Positions 1 through 6,190 of a stretch of 12,876 nucleotides of DNA are shown piece by piece (within the stretch, counting starts at the first letter, position 1; each line of letters opens with the position of its first letter). Where the stretch lies: contig CALHGI010000031.1 in assembly GCA_938029995.1 (NCBI GenBank), positions 1-12,876 of the forward strand. Direction: 5' to 3'. The notes under the pieces are model-generated. The model ran no database searches. It worked only from the letters and a program-made list of their open reading frames with translations, and had not been told where the DNA came from. This DNA comes from an uncultured cyanobacterium (GTDB lineage Bacteria; Cyanobacteriota; Cyanobacteriia; Phormidesmidales; Phormidesmidaceae). Position numbers and translations under genes: made by a program.

Positions 1-65
1 AACGACCCCCATGGCTGGGAGCAGGCTGTTACCTTAATATCTGACCATTCCCCTATTTCCCACCC

Positions 66-725
66 ATGGACATTGCCGAAATCAAAGCCCTGCTAGCCAA
101 CAGTGATTCCCAACAGCGCCGCAAGGGAATTGTTGCCCTCAGGGATTATGACACTGACGTGGCCAGCCCCTTACTACTTGCTAAGCAGGATGACCCTGAA
201 TTTACAGTGCGTTCTTTTGTGGCCATGGGGCTGGGGCGTAAGCGCAGTGATGCCGGGTTTGCCGCCCTGTTAACGATGCTCGATGCCGATCCAGATGCCA
301 ACGTTCGAGCAGAAGCCTCTAATTCCTTGGCCATGTACGGTGATGACGCCATTCCTCACCTGGTTAGTACGTTTCACACTAGCCAAAACTGGCTGATACG
401 CCGCAGCATCCTCGCTGCCATGATCGACCTCCATAGCCCTGGGCACATGCTTGAGATTTGCCTAGTGGCCCTCACGGATAAGGATATGACGGTGGTTAAT
501 GCGGGGATTGACCACCTCACGACCCTGGTGGATACGGAACAAAGTGGGGACGCCCTAGCCGCGATTTTGCCCCTCAAGACGGCCGACAGTTGGTATACCC
601 GCATGCACGTTGCTGCCGCCCTGAAGCGATTTGATCACCCGGATGCCCAAGCGGCCCTAATTGAACTACGTCAAGATCCGCACCATAAGGTGGTCGCCGC
701 TGCCCTAGAGGGGCTGCTGCCTTGA
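66..725 (+). CDS. HEAT-repeat protein, CpcE/IaiH-like, function unassigned
   Basis: This 219-residue soluble protein is built almost entirely of HEAT-type helical repeats, with units such as FTVRSFVAMGLG, ANVRAEASNSLAMYG, WLIRRSILAAMIDL and WYTRMHVAAALKRF spaced about 30 residues apart. It has no signal peptide and no membrane segment. HEAT repeats of this style occur in the E/F-type bilin lyases (CpcE, CpcF, CpeY, CpeZ), in NblB, and in the cyanobacterial IaiH-type protein linked to Fe-S cluster assembly. The conserved N-terminal pattern (MDIAEIKALL, then LRDYD) recalls the widespread IaiH-like family more than CpeZ, but this is from memory. The ATG at 66 is the first in-frame start and gives a sensible N-terminus; no clear Shine-Dalgarno precedes it. 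Its position at the edge of a bilin lyase cluster makes a role in phycobiliprotein maturation possible, as an inference from context only. Confidence 0.85.
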   Translation: MDIAEIKALLANSDSQQRRKGIVALRDYDTDVASPLLLAKQDDPEFTVRSFVAMGLGRKRSDAGFAALLTMLDADPDANVRAEASNSLAMYGDDAIPHLVSTFHTSQNWLIRRSILAAMIDLHSPGHMLEICLVALTDKDMTVVNAGIDHLTTLVDTEQSGDALAAILPLKTADSWYTRMHVAAALKRFDHPDAQAALIELRQDPHHKVVAAALEGLLP

Positions 726-1162
726 TGCTGGTGGGGGCGCCAGCGCCGCGGCCCTCTGGGCGTTTGGAATAGGGGCCTGGCCTGCCTGGGGCGCGAATTT
801 TGGCAGGGTCGATCACCTTGGAGCTAGCCTGTGCCATGGGTTGTAACGGTTGGCTGCCAGGGCTAGGGGCCGGACTGTAGAGTTTGCTACAGCCACTCAG
901 TTGGGGCTCTGTTAGGTTTGACCTATTGAATAACCGATTTTTTACTTGACTGATAGCAACCGTTCTGATGCCTTGGGACGGTTGCCTGTCCCGCGGGCGT
1001 TGGGCCGTTGAACATCCAAGGTTGCCATAACGTTGCCATTCTTAACTAAGGCTTTATTGCTGTTCCAAGGGATTTTCGCTACCTTTAATGTAAATAAATA
1101 TAAATTTGTTTCGCCATGGCTTGCACTCAGGCGCTTTTCCTCAACTTAAGGTTCTAAGTCCT
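726..1162 (+). other. Gene-free region upstream of the first S-type lyase gene
   Basis: I see no convincing coding region or tRNA here. The first part is GC-rich with several short inverted repeats; the clearest is CTGTAG (875-880) with CTACAG (887-892) around a 6-base loop. It is not followed by a T run, so it is not an obvious terminator. The second part becomes AT-rich towards 1091-1110, as expected for a promoter and leader. It carries the GTTGCC-type repeats listed separately. No -35/-10 pair with good spacing could be assigned. Confidence 0.5.
956..1039 (+). promoter_or_regulatory. Cluster of GTTGCC elements, candidate operator
   Basis: Two copies of GTTGCCAT sit at 1021-1028 and 1032-1039, exactly 11 bp apart, in direct orientation. 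Just upstream is an 8-bp perfect inverted repeat, GCAACCGT (956-963) with ACGGTTGC (978-985). The same core therefore occurs four times in about 85 bp. Read as 7-mers the direct pair is TTGCCAT-N4-TTGCCAT, which has the spacing of the L box (TTGCACA-N4-TTGCACA) bound by RcaC in chromatic acclimation, though the sequence differs at two or three positions per half. It lies 124-142 bp upstream of the lyase start at 1163. Binding by an OmpR-class regulator is inferred. Confidence 0.4.
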
Positions 1163-1696
1163 ATGTCGTCATCCGTTGTCACCATTCCCGTTGAATCACT
1201 AGAAACCCTGGCCGTTAGATTTTTTGAGCGTTCTGTGGGTCAGTGGAACTCCAAGCGTCGTTACTACACCCTTAAGAATGGTGAAACTCAAGAAGTTGTC
1301 AGCGACCTCACCATCGAATTTCTAAGCCATGCGCACCCCACCCTGTTGGACCTAGCTGATACCCATGGCTTGGAGGATGCCCTGATCTGTGGGATTCAGT
1401 TTGCCTGGGAAAGTAGCTATATTAGCCCCAGCCGTAAGCAGTCCACCGGCTCCACTTCCTTTGGTATTCGTGGCAATATGCTCTATCGCGACCGGGGGTT
1501 TGCCACCACCAATCCCGTGGTGGCTAGCTATGAGTTTCGCGATCGCAACACCATGCAGCTCCACACCGAATACAACGGTTCCGTCTTTGACGAAGAACTC
1601 AAGCTGGTGGGCGAAAACTATCGCACCCGCCAAACTATAATTTCCCGCGCTGGCCAGGAAATTATGATTGGTCAATATTTAGAAACGCGGACGTAG
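1163..1696 (+). CDS. S-type phycobiliprotein lyase (CpcS/CpeS family)
   Basis: This protein of about 177 residues is a member of the CpcS/CpeS lipocalin-like bilin lyase family, which attaches phycobilins to the Cys-82/84-type sites of phycobiliproteins. Family signs are the N-terminal FFERSVGQWNSKRRYY, the central LYRDRGFATTNPVVASYEF (matching the family pattern of LxRDRGY..xxPVxxxY) and the C-terminal EELKLVGENYRTRQTIISR with QYLE. The R-R-Y-Y variant in place of the usual Q-R-x-x-H-H at the N-terminus sets it apart from the second S-type lyase in this window, and suggests the subgroup of Synechocystis Slr2049; that placement is from memory. I chose ATG 1163 because TAAGG at 1147-1151 is suitably spaced and the N-terminus then begins MSSSVV; a TTG at 1106 would add 19 unlikely residues. 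It sits between the HEAT gene and a convergent pentapeptide gene. Which bilin and which subunit it serves cannot be read from sequence. Confidence 0.85.
   Translation: MSSSVVTIPVESLETLAVRFFERSVGQWNSKRRYYTLKNGETQEVVSDLTIEFLSHAHPTLLDLADTHGLEDALICGIQFAWESSYISPSRKQSTGSTSFGIRGNMLYRDRGFATTNPVVASYEFRDRNTMQLHTEYNGSVFDEELKLVGENYRTRQTIISRAGQEIMIGQYLETRT
1539..1546. repeat. HIP1 octamer, one of six in the window
   Basis: GCGATCGC here is the first of six copies; the others start at 4240, 5956, 6745, 9768 and 11911. HIP1 is a highly iterated palindrome of many cyanobacterial genomes, and chance would give about 0.2 copies in this length. Confidence 0.9.
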
Positions 1697-1724
1697 GGCC
1701 ATGTAGGGGGTGGGCCATCGCCGC

Positions 1725-2573
1725 TCACCCGGCCTCCGCCTCAACCTCTAAGCTCCGGCGGGTGGTATTTCGCGTTAGACCGTTCCACACATCCAGCTCG
1801 CTGGCCCCACGACCTAGCAGCTGGCCCCGCGAATTCTGGGTCAGCCCCTGGGCCATGGCAAAATCGGCTCCAGCAACGCTGGCCACCATGTCAAAATCCA
1901 CCCCCGTGAGGTCACTGGCCCGCAGGTCGGCCCGCTGTAGCTCGGTGCCACTGACCCGCGCTTCCCGTAGGCTGGCCCCGGTGAGCATGGCCCGTTGGAG
2001 GTTCGCCCCACTCAGGCTGGCGTCGTCTAAAATAGCTCCGGTTAAGTCCGCCCCACTTAGGTAAGCGCCCATTAGTTTGGCCCCCCGCAGATTGGCCCCC
2101 CGCAAGTCGGCCGTATTGAGGAATGCTCCGTTTAGCATGGCCCCTGGCCCCACCGCCCCCGATTTTTTGTAGTTAAATCCTTCGGGCCACTGGGTATGGT
2201 CATCGTAGAGGGCAATGTTTAACTTGGCCTCGTCTAGGGTGGCTCCTTGGAAGTTGGCCCCTTGGACATCGGCACGATGAATAAACGCCCCCGTGAGGTT
2301 GGCCCCAGATAAATCTGCTTGGGTTAACTCAACGCCGCGCAAGTCCGCCTGTTGGAGCTGGGCACCGGCTAAATTTGCCCCCGTGAGGTTAGCGCCAATT
2401 AGGGTGGTGCCCTGGAGATTGCTACCGGCTAAGTTGGCGGCGGCTAAGTTAACCCGATAGAAGTCGAAGCCGCGTAAGTCCTTCCCCGATAGGTCAACAC
2501 CCGTTAGATCGCGTTGAACTGACAGTCGTTCTAGTAAAGACGCCTCTAAACTTGCAGTTTCGGGATGGCTCAT
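1725..2573 (-). CDS. Pentapeptide-repeat protein
   Basis: The 282-residue product is dominated by tandem A(D/N)LXX pentapeptides, seen as runs such as LAAANLAGSNLQGTTLIGAN and LRGANLRGAKLMGAYLSGAD. The two blocks (about residues 23-118 and 145-232) should each fold as a right-handed quadrilateral beta helix. They are broken by a segment of about 25 residues holding TQWPEGFNYKKSGAVGPGA; a T-x-WP-x-GF interruption of this kind recurs in cyanobacterial pentapeptide proteins. A short N-terminal extension and a polar C-terminal tail follow no known domain. There is no signal peptide or membrane segment, so it is probably cytoplasmic. Its role is unknown; family members are scaffolds with varied functions. 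It lies on the opposite strand between two bilin lyase genes, converging with the first (28-bp gap) and diverging from the second. The start at 2573 gives MSHPET; no Shine-Dalgarno is visible. Confidence 0.9.
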   Translation of the reverse strand: MSHPETASLEASLLERLSVQRDLTGVDLSGKDLRGFDFYRVNLAAANLAGSNLQGTTLIGANLTGANLAGAQLQQADLRGVELTQADLSGANLTGAFIHRADVQGANFQGATLDEAKLNIALYDDHTQWPEGFNYKKSGAVGPGAMLNGAFLNTADLRGANLRGAKLMGAYLSGADLTGAILDDASLSGANLQRAMLTGASLREARVSGTELQRADLRASDLTGVDFDMVASVAGADFAMAQGLTQNSRGQLLGRGASELDVWNGLTRNTTRRSLEVEAEAG

Positions 2574-2695
2574 TGGTAGTTAAACTTTGTAGATAAAGAG
2601 AGTGACTCGAAAATGTTATAGAGCCAGTTTAACAGCGCTACTGAACACAATTTTGAGTCGCAAATCTATTTAGATGCACATACGGACGATAGCCC
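2574..2695. promoter_or_regulatory. Divergent promoter region, pentapeptide gene and S-type lyase
   Basis: This AT-rich gap of 122 bp separates two divergently read genes and must hold the start signals for the pentapeptide gene (minus) and probably for the S-type lyase to pebB group (plus). I could not pick out a -35/-10 pair with standard spacing on either strand. Confidence 0.4.
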
Positions 2696-3286
2696 ATGCC
2701 CTTTCAGATTCCCATGACCATGATGGATTTCTTTCGCAAAAGCGAAGGCATCTGGTTTATTCAGCGAGCCGTTCACCATTTTGATGCGGTGGCCGATGAG
2801 TCGGGAGAATCCAACCTGATTGTGGATGTGATTGAACCCCAGGACCCGCGCATTGTGGAAATCTGTCAAAGCCAAGGGGTGGAACCCAGTAAAGCCGCCG
2901 GAGCCGCTCAGTTTTCCTGGCAGTCCAACACGAAAGAATTTACCTACGATTCTAAGTACGCGGCTATTTTGGTGGATATTCCCAACGATGATCGGGGCCG
3001 CTCGGGCCAGTTACTGCGCGACCGGGGATATGTGGAAAATATGCCCGTGGTGGGAAGATATGGTTTTGCCGACGATGGGGTGTTAACCATTGACAATGAA
3101 TATGACAAAAACCAGGGTCAAGAACGCTGTTGGTTTTTGTCCGATGATTTCCGAGTCCGGGTGAGCACAGCCCGCTTAGCCAACGGCATTAACCTGATGA
3201 CCTATTGCTCAGAACGCAGGTTTGTCACCCAGGATGACCTCGCGGCAATGGTGCAGGCAAATGCCGCTAGATTCCCAACGGCATAA
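2696..3286 (+). CDS. cpeS: S-type phycobiliprotein lyase, CpeS-like
   Basis: The 196-residue protein belongs to the CpcS/CpeS bilin lyase family: a ten-stranded beta barrel that binds a free bilin and delivers it to a Cys-82/84-type site. Seen motifs are MDFFRKSEGIWFIQRAVHHF near the N-terminus (family FFxxSxGxWxxQRxxHH), QLLRDRGYVENMPVVGRYGF in the middle, and RCWFLSDDFRVRVST with a C-terminal YCSERR. It is clearly different from the lyase at 1163-1696, so the two are not a recent duplication. The next gene is pebA, 114 bp downstream on the same strand, so the likely cargo is PEB and the likely class CpeS, which loads PEB on Cys-82-type sites of phycoerythrin. That assignment rests on context; CpcS cannot be excluded. 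ATG 2696 is taken as the start, with in-frame ATGs at 2714, 2720 and 2723 as alternatives; the family homology begins at MDFF. Confidence 0.8.
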   Translation: MPFQIPMTMMDFFRKSEGIWFIQRAVHHFDAVADESGESNLIVDVIEPQDPRIVEICQSQGVEPSKAAGAAQFSWQSNTKEFTYDSKYAAILVDIPNDDRGRSGQLLRDRGYVENMPVVGRYGFADDGVLTIDNEYDKNQGQERCWFLSDDFRVRVSTARLANGINLMTYCSERRFVTQDDLAAMVQANAARFPTA

Positions 3287-3400
3287 TGTAACGGAATGTA
3301 TCTTTGTCTCTAAGAATAGGGACACGACCCTCAAATATCTCCTATGCTGCAAGTGGCAGACGGTATCTGTCACATCTGTTATAAATTAAGGCGAAGACAA

Positions 3401-4129
3401 ATGTACCGCCCTTTTCTAGAGCATTTAGAAGCTTCATTAAAAGACAAATTTGAACTTCAACCACGGGCCATTCCGGAAGGTTTAGAATGTCAAATTAGCG
3501 AACGAGGGCGGAACCCGGCATCCATTCAAAGTTGGTGTTATCAGTCCCCGGAATTTAGAAAAATTCGCTATACCTATATCGATGCGGGCAAAGGCGCACA
3601 GATATTTAATGGTGTTCTCTACCCCAACCACTGTTATGACGTGCCCCTGCTGGGAATCGACTTTTTGTCCTTTGGTAAGGTCAAAAATTTAATTGTGCTC
3701 GATTTTCAGCCCCTGTTCCAGGACGAAGCTTACGAAGCGAAGTACCTCATGCCTCTGAAGGCGATTCGTGACAACTATGCCGAATTGGCCCAGGGCCTGG
3801 AAATGAAGTTTTACGATGCCAATCAATATTTCTCCAAGTACTTGTTGTTTGCCAAAACAGATACTGACAGTGTGTCTACCCGAGTATTGGCCGCTTTTAA
3901 AGATTATCTAGATCTCTATTGGCAAATATTGGCGGATGCTGAGCCCCTCACGACGGATGCTGAGATTGCACGGGTGAAGAAGGCACAGATTGAATATGAC
4001 CAGTACAGTGCCGAGCGCGACCCGGCCCATGGTCTATTTACCAGTTACTTTGGCGCAGACTGGGCCGATCGTTTCCTCTATGAATTTCTGTTTGAGGATG
4101 CTGTTCCCCTTGCGGTTAAGGCCCATTAA
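3401..4129 (+). CDS. pebA: 15,16-dihydrobiliverdin:ferredoxin oxidoreductase PebA
   Basis: PebA reduces biliverdin IXalpha at the C15=C16 bond to 15,16-dihydrobiliverdin using electrons from ferredoxin, the first step to PEB. The 242-residue product is the normal length for the family. It shows the ferredoxin-dependent bilin reductase pattern: IPEGLE, IQSWCYQSPEFRKIR, a YDVPLLGIDFLSFG block in which Asp-87 matches the conserved catalytic Asp of the family, then LDFQPLFQDE and the C-terminal YSAERDPAHGLFTSYFGADW. The single-Asp LGID context and ERDPAHGLFTSYFG are typical of PebA rather than PebB or PcyA. I place the start at ATG 3401, where TAAGG (3387-3391) lies 9 bases upstream and the protein begins MYRPFLEHL; an ATG at 3344 would add 19 cysteine- and arginine-rich residues not expected in the family. 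pebB follows after 80 bp, so dihydrobiliverdin can be passed from PebA to PebB, as is known for this pair. Confidence 0.95.
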   Translation: MYRPFLEHLEASLKDKFELQPRAIPEGLECQISERGRNPASIQSWCYQSPEFRKIRYTYIDAGKGAQIFNGVLYPNHCYDVPLLGIDFLSFGKVKNLIVLDFQPLFQDEAYEAKYLMPLKAIRDNYAELAQGLEMKFYDANQYFSKYLLFAKTDTDSVSTRVLAAFKDYLDLYWQILADAEPLTTDAEIARVKKAQIEYDQYSAERDPAHGLFTSYFGADWADRFLYEFLFEDAVPLAVKAH

Positions 4130-4137
4130 TAGTGAGC

Positions 4138-4167
4138 CCAGGTCCACTTAATCCAGGTCCACTTAAT
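4138..4167 (+). repeat. Perfect 15-bp tandem duplication between pebA and pebB
   Basis: CCAGGTCCACTTAAT occurs twice head to tail (4138-4152 and 4153-4167) with no mismatch, just after the pebA stop codon. It could be a slippage duplication or a pair of protein sites in the intergenic space; nothing in the sequence decides this. Confidence 0.9.
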
Positions 4168-4209
4168 GTTGAAGGGTACCCCTAAGAGGTGCCCTTATTT
4201 GTTATCCCC

Positions 4210-4953
4210 ATGACCCTATATCAACCGTTTTTAGACTATGCGATCGCAACACTCCAAGATCGCCTAGATCTATCTCCCTACCCAATCCCAGCGGGTTTCG
4301 AGGGCAACAGTGCCACCACCGGTAAGGGCAAGCGTGAAGTGACCGTGCGCACCACCAGCCATGGCTTTTCCTCCCCTAAGCTCAGGCAGATTCGAGCCGC
4401 CCATGTGCAAGCCGGTGAGAGTTTGCAAGTGCTAAATTTTGTCATCTTTCCCCGGCTAGAGTACGACCTCCCCTTTTTTGGTGGCGACTTGGTCACCCTG
4501 CCAGGGGGGCACCTGATCGCCATTGATATGCAGCCCCTATTCCGCGACAGCGCAGAGTATCAGGCCCGCTACAGTGAGCCCATCATGCCCATGTTTGAGC
4601 GCTACCAGCAGGTTTTACCCTGGGGTGGCGATTTCCCCGAAGAGGCCCAGCCCTTCTTTTCCCCCGCTTTTCTGTGGACCCGGCCCACTGAGCTCGATGC
4701 CGTCACCACCCACGTATTCAACGCCTTCAAAGATTACCTGGAGGCCTACCTTGGCTTTGTCGAAGAGGCCCAGCCTGTGACCGACCCAGAGCGGCTCAAA
4801 GCCATTGAGGAGGCTCAGCTTAGCTATATTCGATATCGGGCTGAAAAAGACCCCGCTCGGGGCATGCTCACCCGCTATTACGGTGCCGAATGGACCGAAG
4901 AATATATCCATGGCTTTTTGTTCGACTTGGAACGCCATCTACAAACCGCTTAA
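4210..4953 (+). CDS. pebB: Phycoerythrobilin:ferredoxin oxidoreductase PebB
   Basis: PebB reduces the A-ring diene of 15,16-dihydrobiliverdin to 3Z-phycoerythrobilin with electrons from ferredoxin, completing PEB synthesis. The product from ATG 4210 has 247 residues, close to the family size. Diagnostic blocks are [20 protein letters not shown], followed by [19 protein letters not shown] (Asp-93 is the conserved catalytic-site Asp), [15 protein letters not shown], and the C-terminal [20 protein letters not shown] with YIHGFLFDL. These match PebB rather than PebA. The start is uncertain: GTG 4189 would give 7 more residues (MPLFVIP), and neither start has a well-spaced Shine-Dalgarno. It is read in the same direction as pebA after an 80-bp gap that contains a tandem repeat, and probably shares its transcript. 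Base use is GC-richer than in pebA and closer to the flanking genes. A HIP1 site lies inside at 4240-4247. Confidence 0.95.
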   Translation: MTLYQPFLDYAIATLQDRLDLSPYPIPAGFEGNSATTGKGKREVTVRTTSHGFSSPKLRQIRAAHVQAGESLQVLNFVIFPRLEYDLPFFGGDLVTLPGGHLIAIDMQPLFRDSAEYQARYSEPIMPMFERYQQVLPWGGDFPEEAQPFFSPAFLWTRPTELDAVTTHVFNAFKDYLEAYLGFVEEAQPVTDPERLKAIEEAQLSYIRYRAEKDPARGMLTRYYGAEWTEEYIHGFLFDLERHLQTA

Positions 4954-5057
4954 AAAGAGCTTTAAACCGTAAATTCTGAATCCTAAGGGACCCTCAACAG
5001 TCTTGGATGTACCAGTCCCTAGATGCACCGTTTCCGATGGTCCCCATATTCTTTTTT

Positions 5058-5090
5058 CAGCGTTCTTTTGTCCTTGACAGAAGAACGCTG
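5058..5090. other. 15-bp stem hairpin upstream of the cpc promoter
   Basis: CAGCGTTCTTTTGTC (5058-5072) pairs with GACAGAAGAACGCTG (5076-5090) over 15 positions with one G-U pair, around a 3-base loop CTT. A T run (5052-5057) lies before it on the plus strand, not after it, so it is not a standard plus-strand terminator for pebB; on the minus strand it would be followed by A bases. It may be an RNA processing site, an mRNA 3'-end stabiliser for pebB or a dyad operator. Confidence 0.7.
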
Positions 5091-5170
5091 CTATGTGCTT
5101 GGGGAGATTTGATGTTCACCCAAAGATTTAGAGAAAGCAAGCTCATTAAATTAGCGCAGTTTTAGGTGTT

Positions 5171-5204
5171 TTGACTGTTACCAATTCCTCACAACACTTA
5201 TAAT
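5171..5204 (+). promoter_or_regulatory. Candidate cpc promoter with TATAAT box
   Basis: TATAAT at 5199-5204 is a perfect -10 box, with TTGACT at 5171-5176. Their 22-bp spacing is longer than the usual 17, so the -35 may not be used and an activator may be needed; GTTACCAA at 5177-5184 resembles one half of an RpaB HLR1 site. A second AT-rich box, TATAAA, lies at 5234-5239. If the TATAAT box is used, transcription would start near 5211 and give a cpcB leader of about 330 bases. Confidence 0.4.
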
Positions 5205-5283
5205 TCGTAATATATTGTGACCCCATCACGGTATATAAAATAGACTGATAGCTTATCGCAGGCAGGTTTGAGCTACCTTTCAC

Positions 5284-5289
5284 AGGAGG
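5284..5289 (+). promoter_or_regulatory. Orphan consensus Shine-Dalgarno in the cpc leader
   Basis: AGGAGG here is the best Shine-Dalgarno in the leader, yet the nearest downstream ATG is far away. A TTG at 5303 or CTG at 5300 would open a peptide of 7 or 8 codons ending at TAA 5324-5326. It may be a short leader peptide, a ribosome-binding site acting on mRNA stability, or chance. Confidence 0.4.
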
Positions 5290-5340
5290 CAAAAAACATC
5301 TGTTGCTGAAGGTGAAGTTTCTTTAACTTTGTTGGATTCT

Positions 5341-5380
5341 TCCCCTATTCGCTTTAATCTTCATATTGGGGAGAAGCGAA
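5341..5380 (+). promoter_or_regulatory. Mutually exclusive hairpins in the cpc leader
   Basis: TCCCC (5341-5345) can pair with GGGGA (5368-5372), and TTCGCTT (5348-5354) can pair with AAGCGAA (5374-5380). The two stems interleave (a, b, a', b'). The connecting loops of 2 and 1 bases are too short for an ordinary H-type pseudoknot, so the stems should exclude each other. This would suit an RNA switch, but could be chance. Confidence 0.4.
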
Positions 5381-5524
5381 ATTTGCTGAGATGATTCATG
5401 ACTTCTGTAAAGTCGTTTCAAATTATCTGCATTCGCCTATCTATTTAGAAACTGTTTTTTACGCAGTTGCTTGACGGGTTCTCGTCCCCACTTTTTTGGA
5501 AACTTACTTCGACGAATCAAATTT

Positions 5525-5529
5525 AGGAG
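5525..5529 (+). promoter_or_regulatory. Ribosome binding site of cpcB
   Basis: AGGAG ends 9 bases before ATG 5539 and fixes that start; the earlier overlapping reading frame from 5471 has no such site. Confidence 0.8.
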
Positions 5530-5538
5530 AGTCAATCT

Positions 5539-6057
5539 ATGTTTGATGCGTTTGCTAAGGTCGTCTCCCAGGCTGATGCAAGAGGCGAATATCTCAGCAG
5601 TGCTCAATTGGATGCTTTGTCAGCCATGGTTGCTGACAGCAATAAGCGGATGGATGCGGTTAACCGTATCACCAGCAATGGTTCCGCTATCGTAACGAAT
5701 GCAGCTCGCGCCCTGTTCGCTGAGCAGCCTTCTCTAATCGCTCCCGGTGGTAATGCTTACACAAGCCGCCGTAACGCTGCGTGCTTGCGCGACATGGAAA
5801 TTATCCTGCGCTACGTAACTTACGCTGTGTTCACTGGCGATGCTAGCGTCCTAGACGATCGTTGCTTGAACGGTCTACGTGAAACTTATCTTGCCCTGGG
5901 TACTCCCGGTGCGTCTGTCGCCATTGGCGTTCAGAAAATGAAGGAAGCTGCCATTGCGATCGCTAACGATTCAAATGGTATTACTTCTGGTGACTGCAGC
6001 AGTCTTATGGCTGAAATTGCTGGTTACTTTGACCGCGCAGCGGCAGCTGTTGCTTAA
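5539..6057 (+). CDS. cpcB: Phycocyanin beta subunit CpcB
   Basis: CpcB pairs with CpcA to form phycocyanin hexamers of the phycobilisome rods, passing light energy towards allophycocyanin. The 172-residue length is exactly that of the family. Cys-82 (in AACLRD) and Cys-153 (in GDCSSL) are the two bilin attachment sites, loaded by an S-type and a T-type lyase respectively. Asn-72 (in [10 protein letters not shown]) is the residue methylated by CpcM. The globin-like fold is seen in [20 protein letters not shown] and [20 protein letters not shown]. Residue 79 is Asn where C-phycocyanin beta normally has Met (SRRMAACLRD), next to the chromophore pocket. Pecaphycoerythrin-type PecB and phycoerythrin CpeB are excluded by the N-terminus [13 protein letters not shown] and by length. 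Codons ending in T (GCT, GGT, CGT) are favoured over the GCC-rich neighbours, as expected for a very highly expressed gene. cpcA follows after 133 bp. A HIP1 site lies at 5956-5963. Confidence 0.97.
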   Translation: MFDAFAKVVSQADARGEYLSSAQLDALSAMVADSNKRMDAVNRITSNGSAIVTNAARALFAEQPSLIAPGGNAYTSRRNAACLRDMEIILRYVTYAVFTGDASVLDDRCLNGLRETYLALGTPGASVAIGVQKMKEAAIAIANDSNGITSGDCSSLMAEIAGYFDRAAAAVA

Positions 6058-6066
6058 GTTGACTTC

Positions 6067-6095
6067 CTAAGTACCTAGAAATTAGGTGTTCTTAG
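6067..6095 (+). other. Hairpin between cpcB and cpcA
   Basis: CTAAG (6067-6071) pairs with CTTAG (6091-6095), and ACCTA (6073-6077) with TAGGT (6083-6087) inside it, leaving a loop of 5 bases and small bulges. It lies just after the cpcB stop and has no T run, so it is better read as an mRNA stability or spacing element than a terminator. Confidence 0.45.
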
Positions 6096-6190
6096 TGAGT
6101 TTGGTATTTGACAGATAAAGAGGGTTCTCTAATCGCCTGCTTTCTTTTTCTGTCGGTCTGTTTTAGAAACTTTGGGAGATATCTCAAGCA

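Larger units (their letters stand above)
4954..5538 (+). other. Long leader and promoter region of cpcBA
   Basis: This stretch of 585 bp between pebB and cpcB has no convincing gene. It becomes strongly AT-rich towards cpcB. From left to right it holds a 33-base near-perfect hairpin (5058-5090), a TATAAT box (5199-5204), an AGGAGG with no ATG after it (5284-5289) and two competing hairpins (5341-5380). It ends in a well-spaced Shine-Dalgarno for cpcB. A long structured leader fits what is known of cpc operons, which use long 5' untranslated regions for very high expression. Transcription start points cannot be fixed from sequence. Confidence 0.6.

Noticed and set aside
1..96. Possible 3' end of a gene entering from the left (open frame to TAG 94-96, ends in PKSKPC)
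   Set aside because: Two other frames are also open for 34-54 bases, no motif is recognisable in so short a piece, and it would overlap the HEAT gene by 31 bases.
1352..1675. Minus-strand frame of 107 codons opposite the first S-type lyase
   Set aside because: It is fully antisense to a recognised lyase and shows no family motif.
3288..3301. NtcA-like GTA-N8-TAT before pebA
   Set aside because: The consensus is GTA-N8-TAC, the last base differs, and no -10 box lies at the expected distance.
4615..4938. Minus-strand frame of 107 codons opposite pebB
   Set aside because: It is a shadow of the well-conserved pebB coding region with no recognisable product.
5217..5230. CRP-like TGTGA-N5-TCACG dyad near the cpc promoter
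   Set aside because: CRP-type sites have a 6-base spacer (TGTGA-N6-TCACA); the spacing and last base are wrong, so it is probably chance.
5341..5380. H-type pseudoknot in the cpc leader
   Set aside because: The pairing order fits a pseudoknot, but loops of 2 and 1 bases cannot span stems of 7 and 5 bp; alternative hairpins are the better reading.
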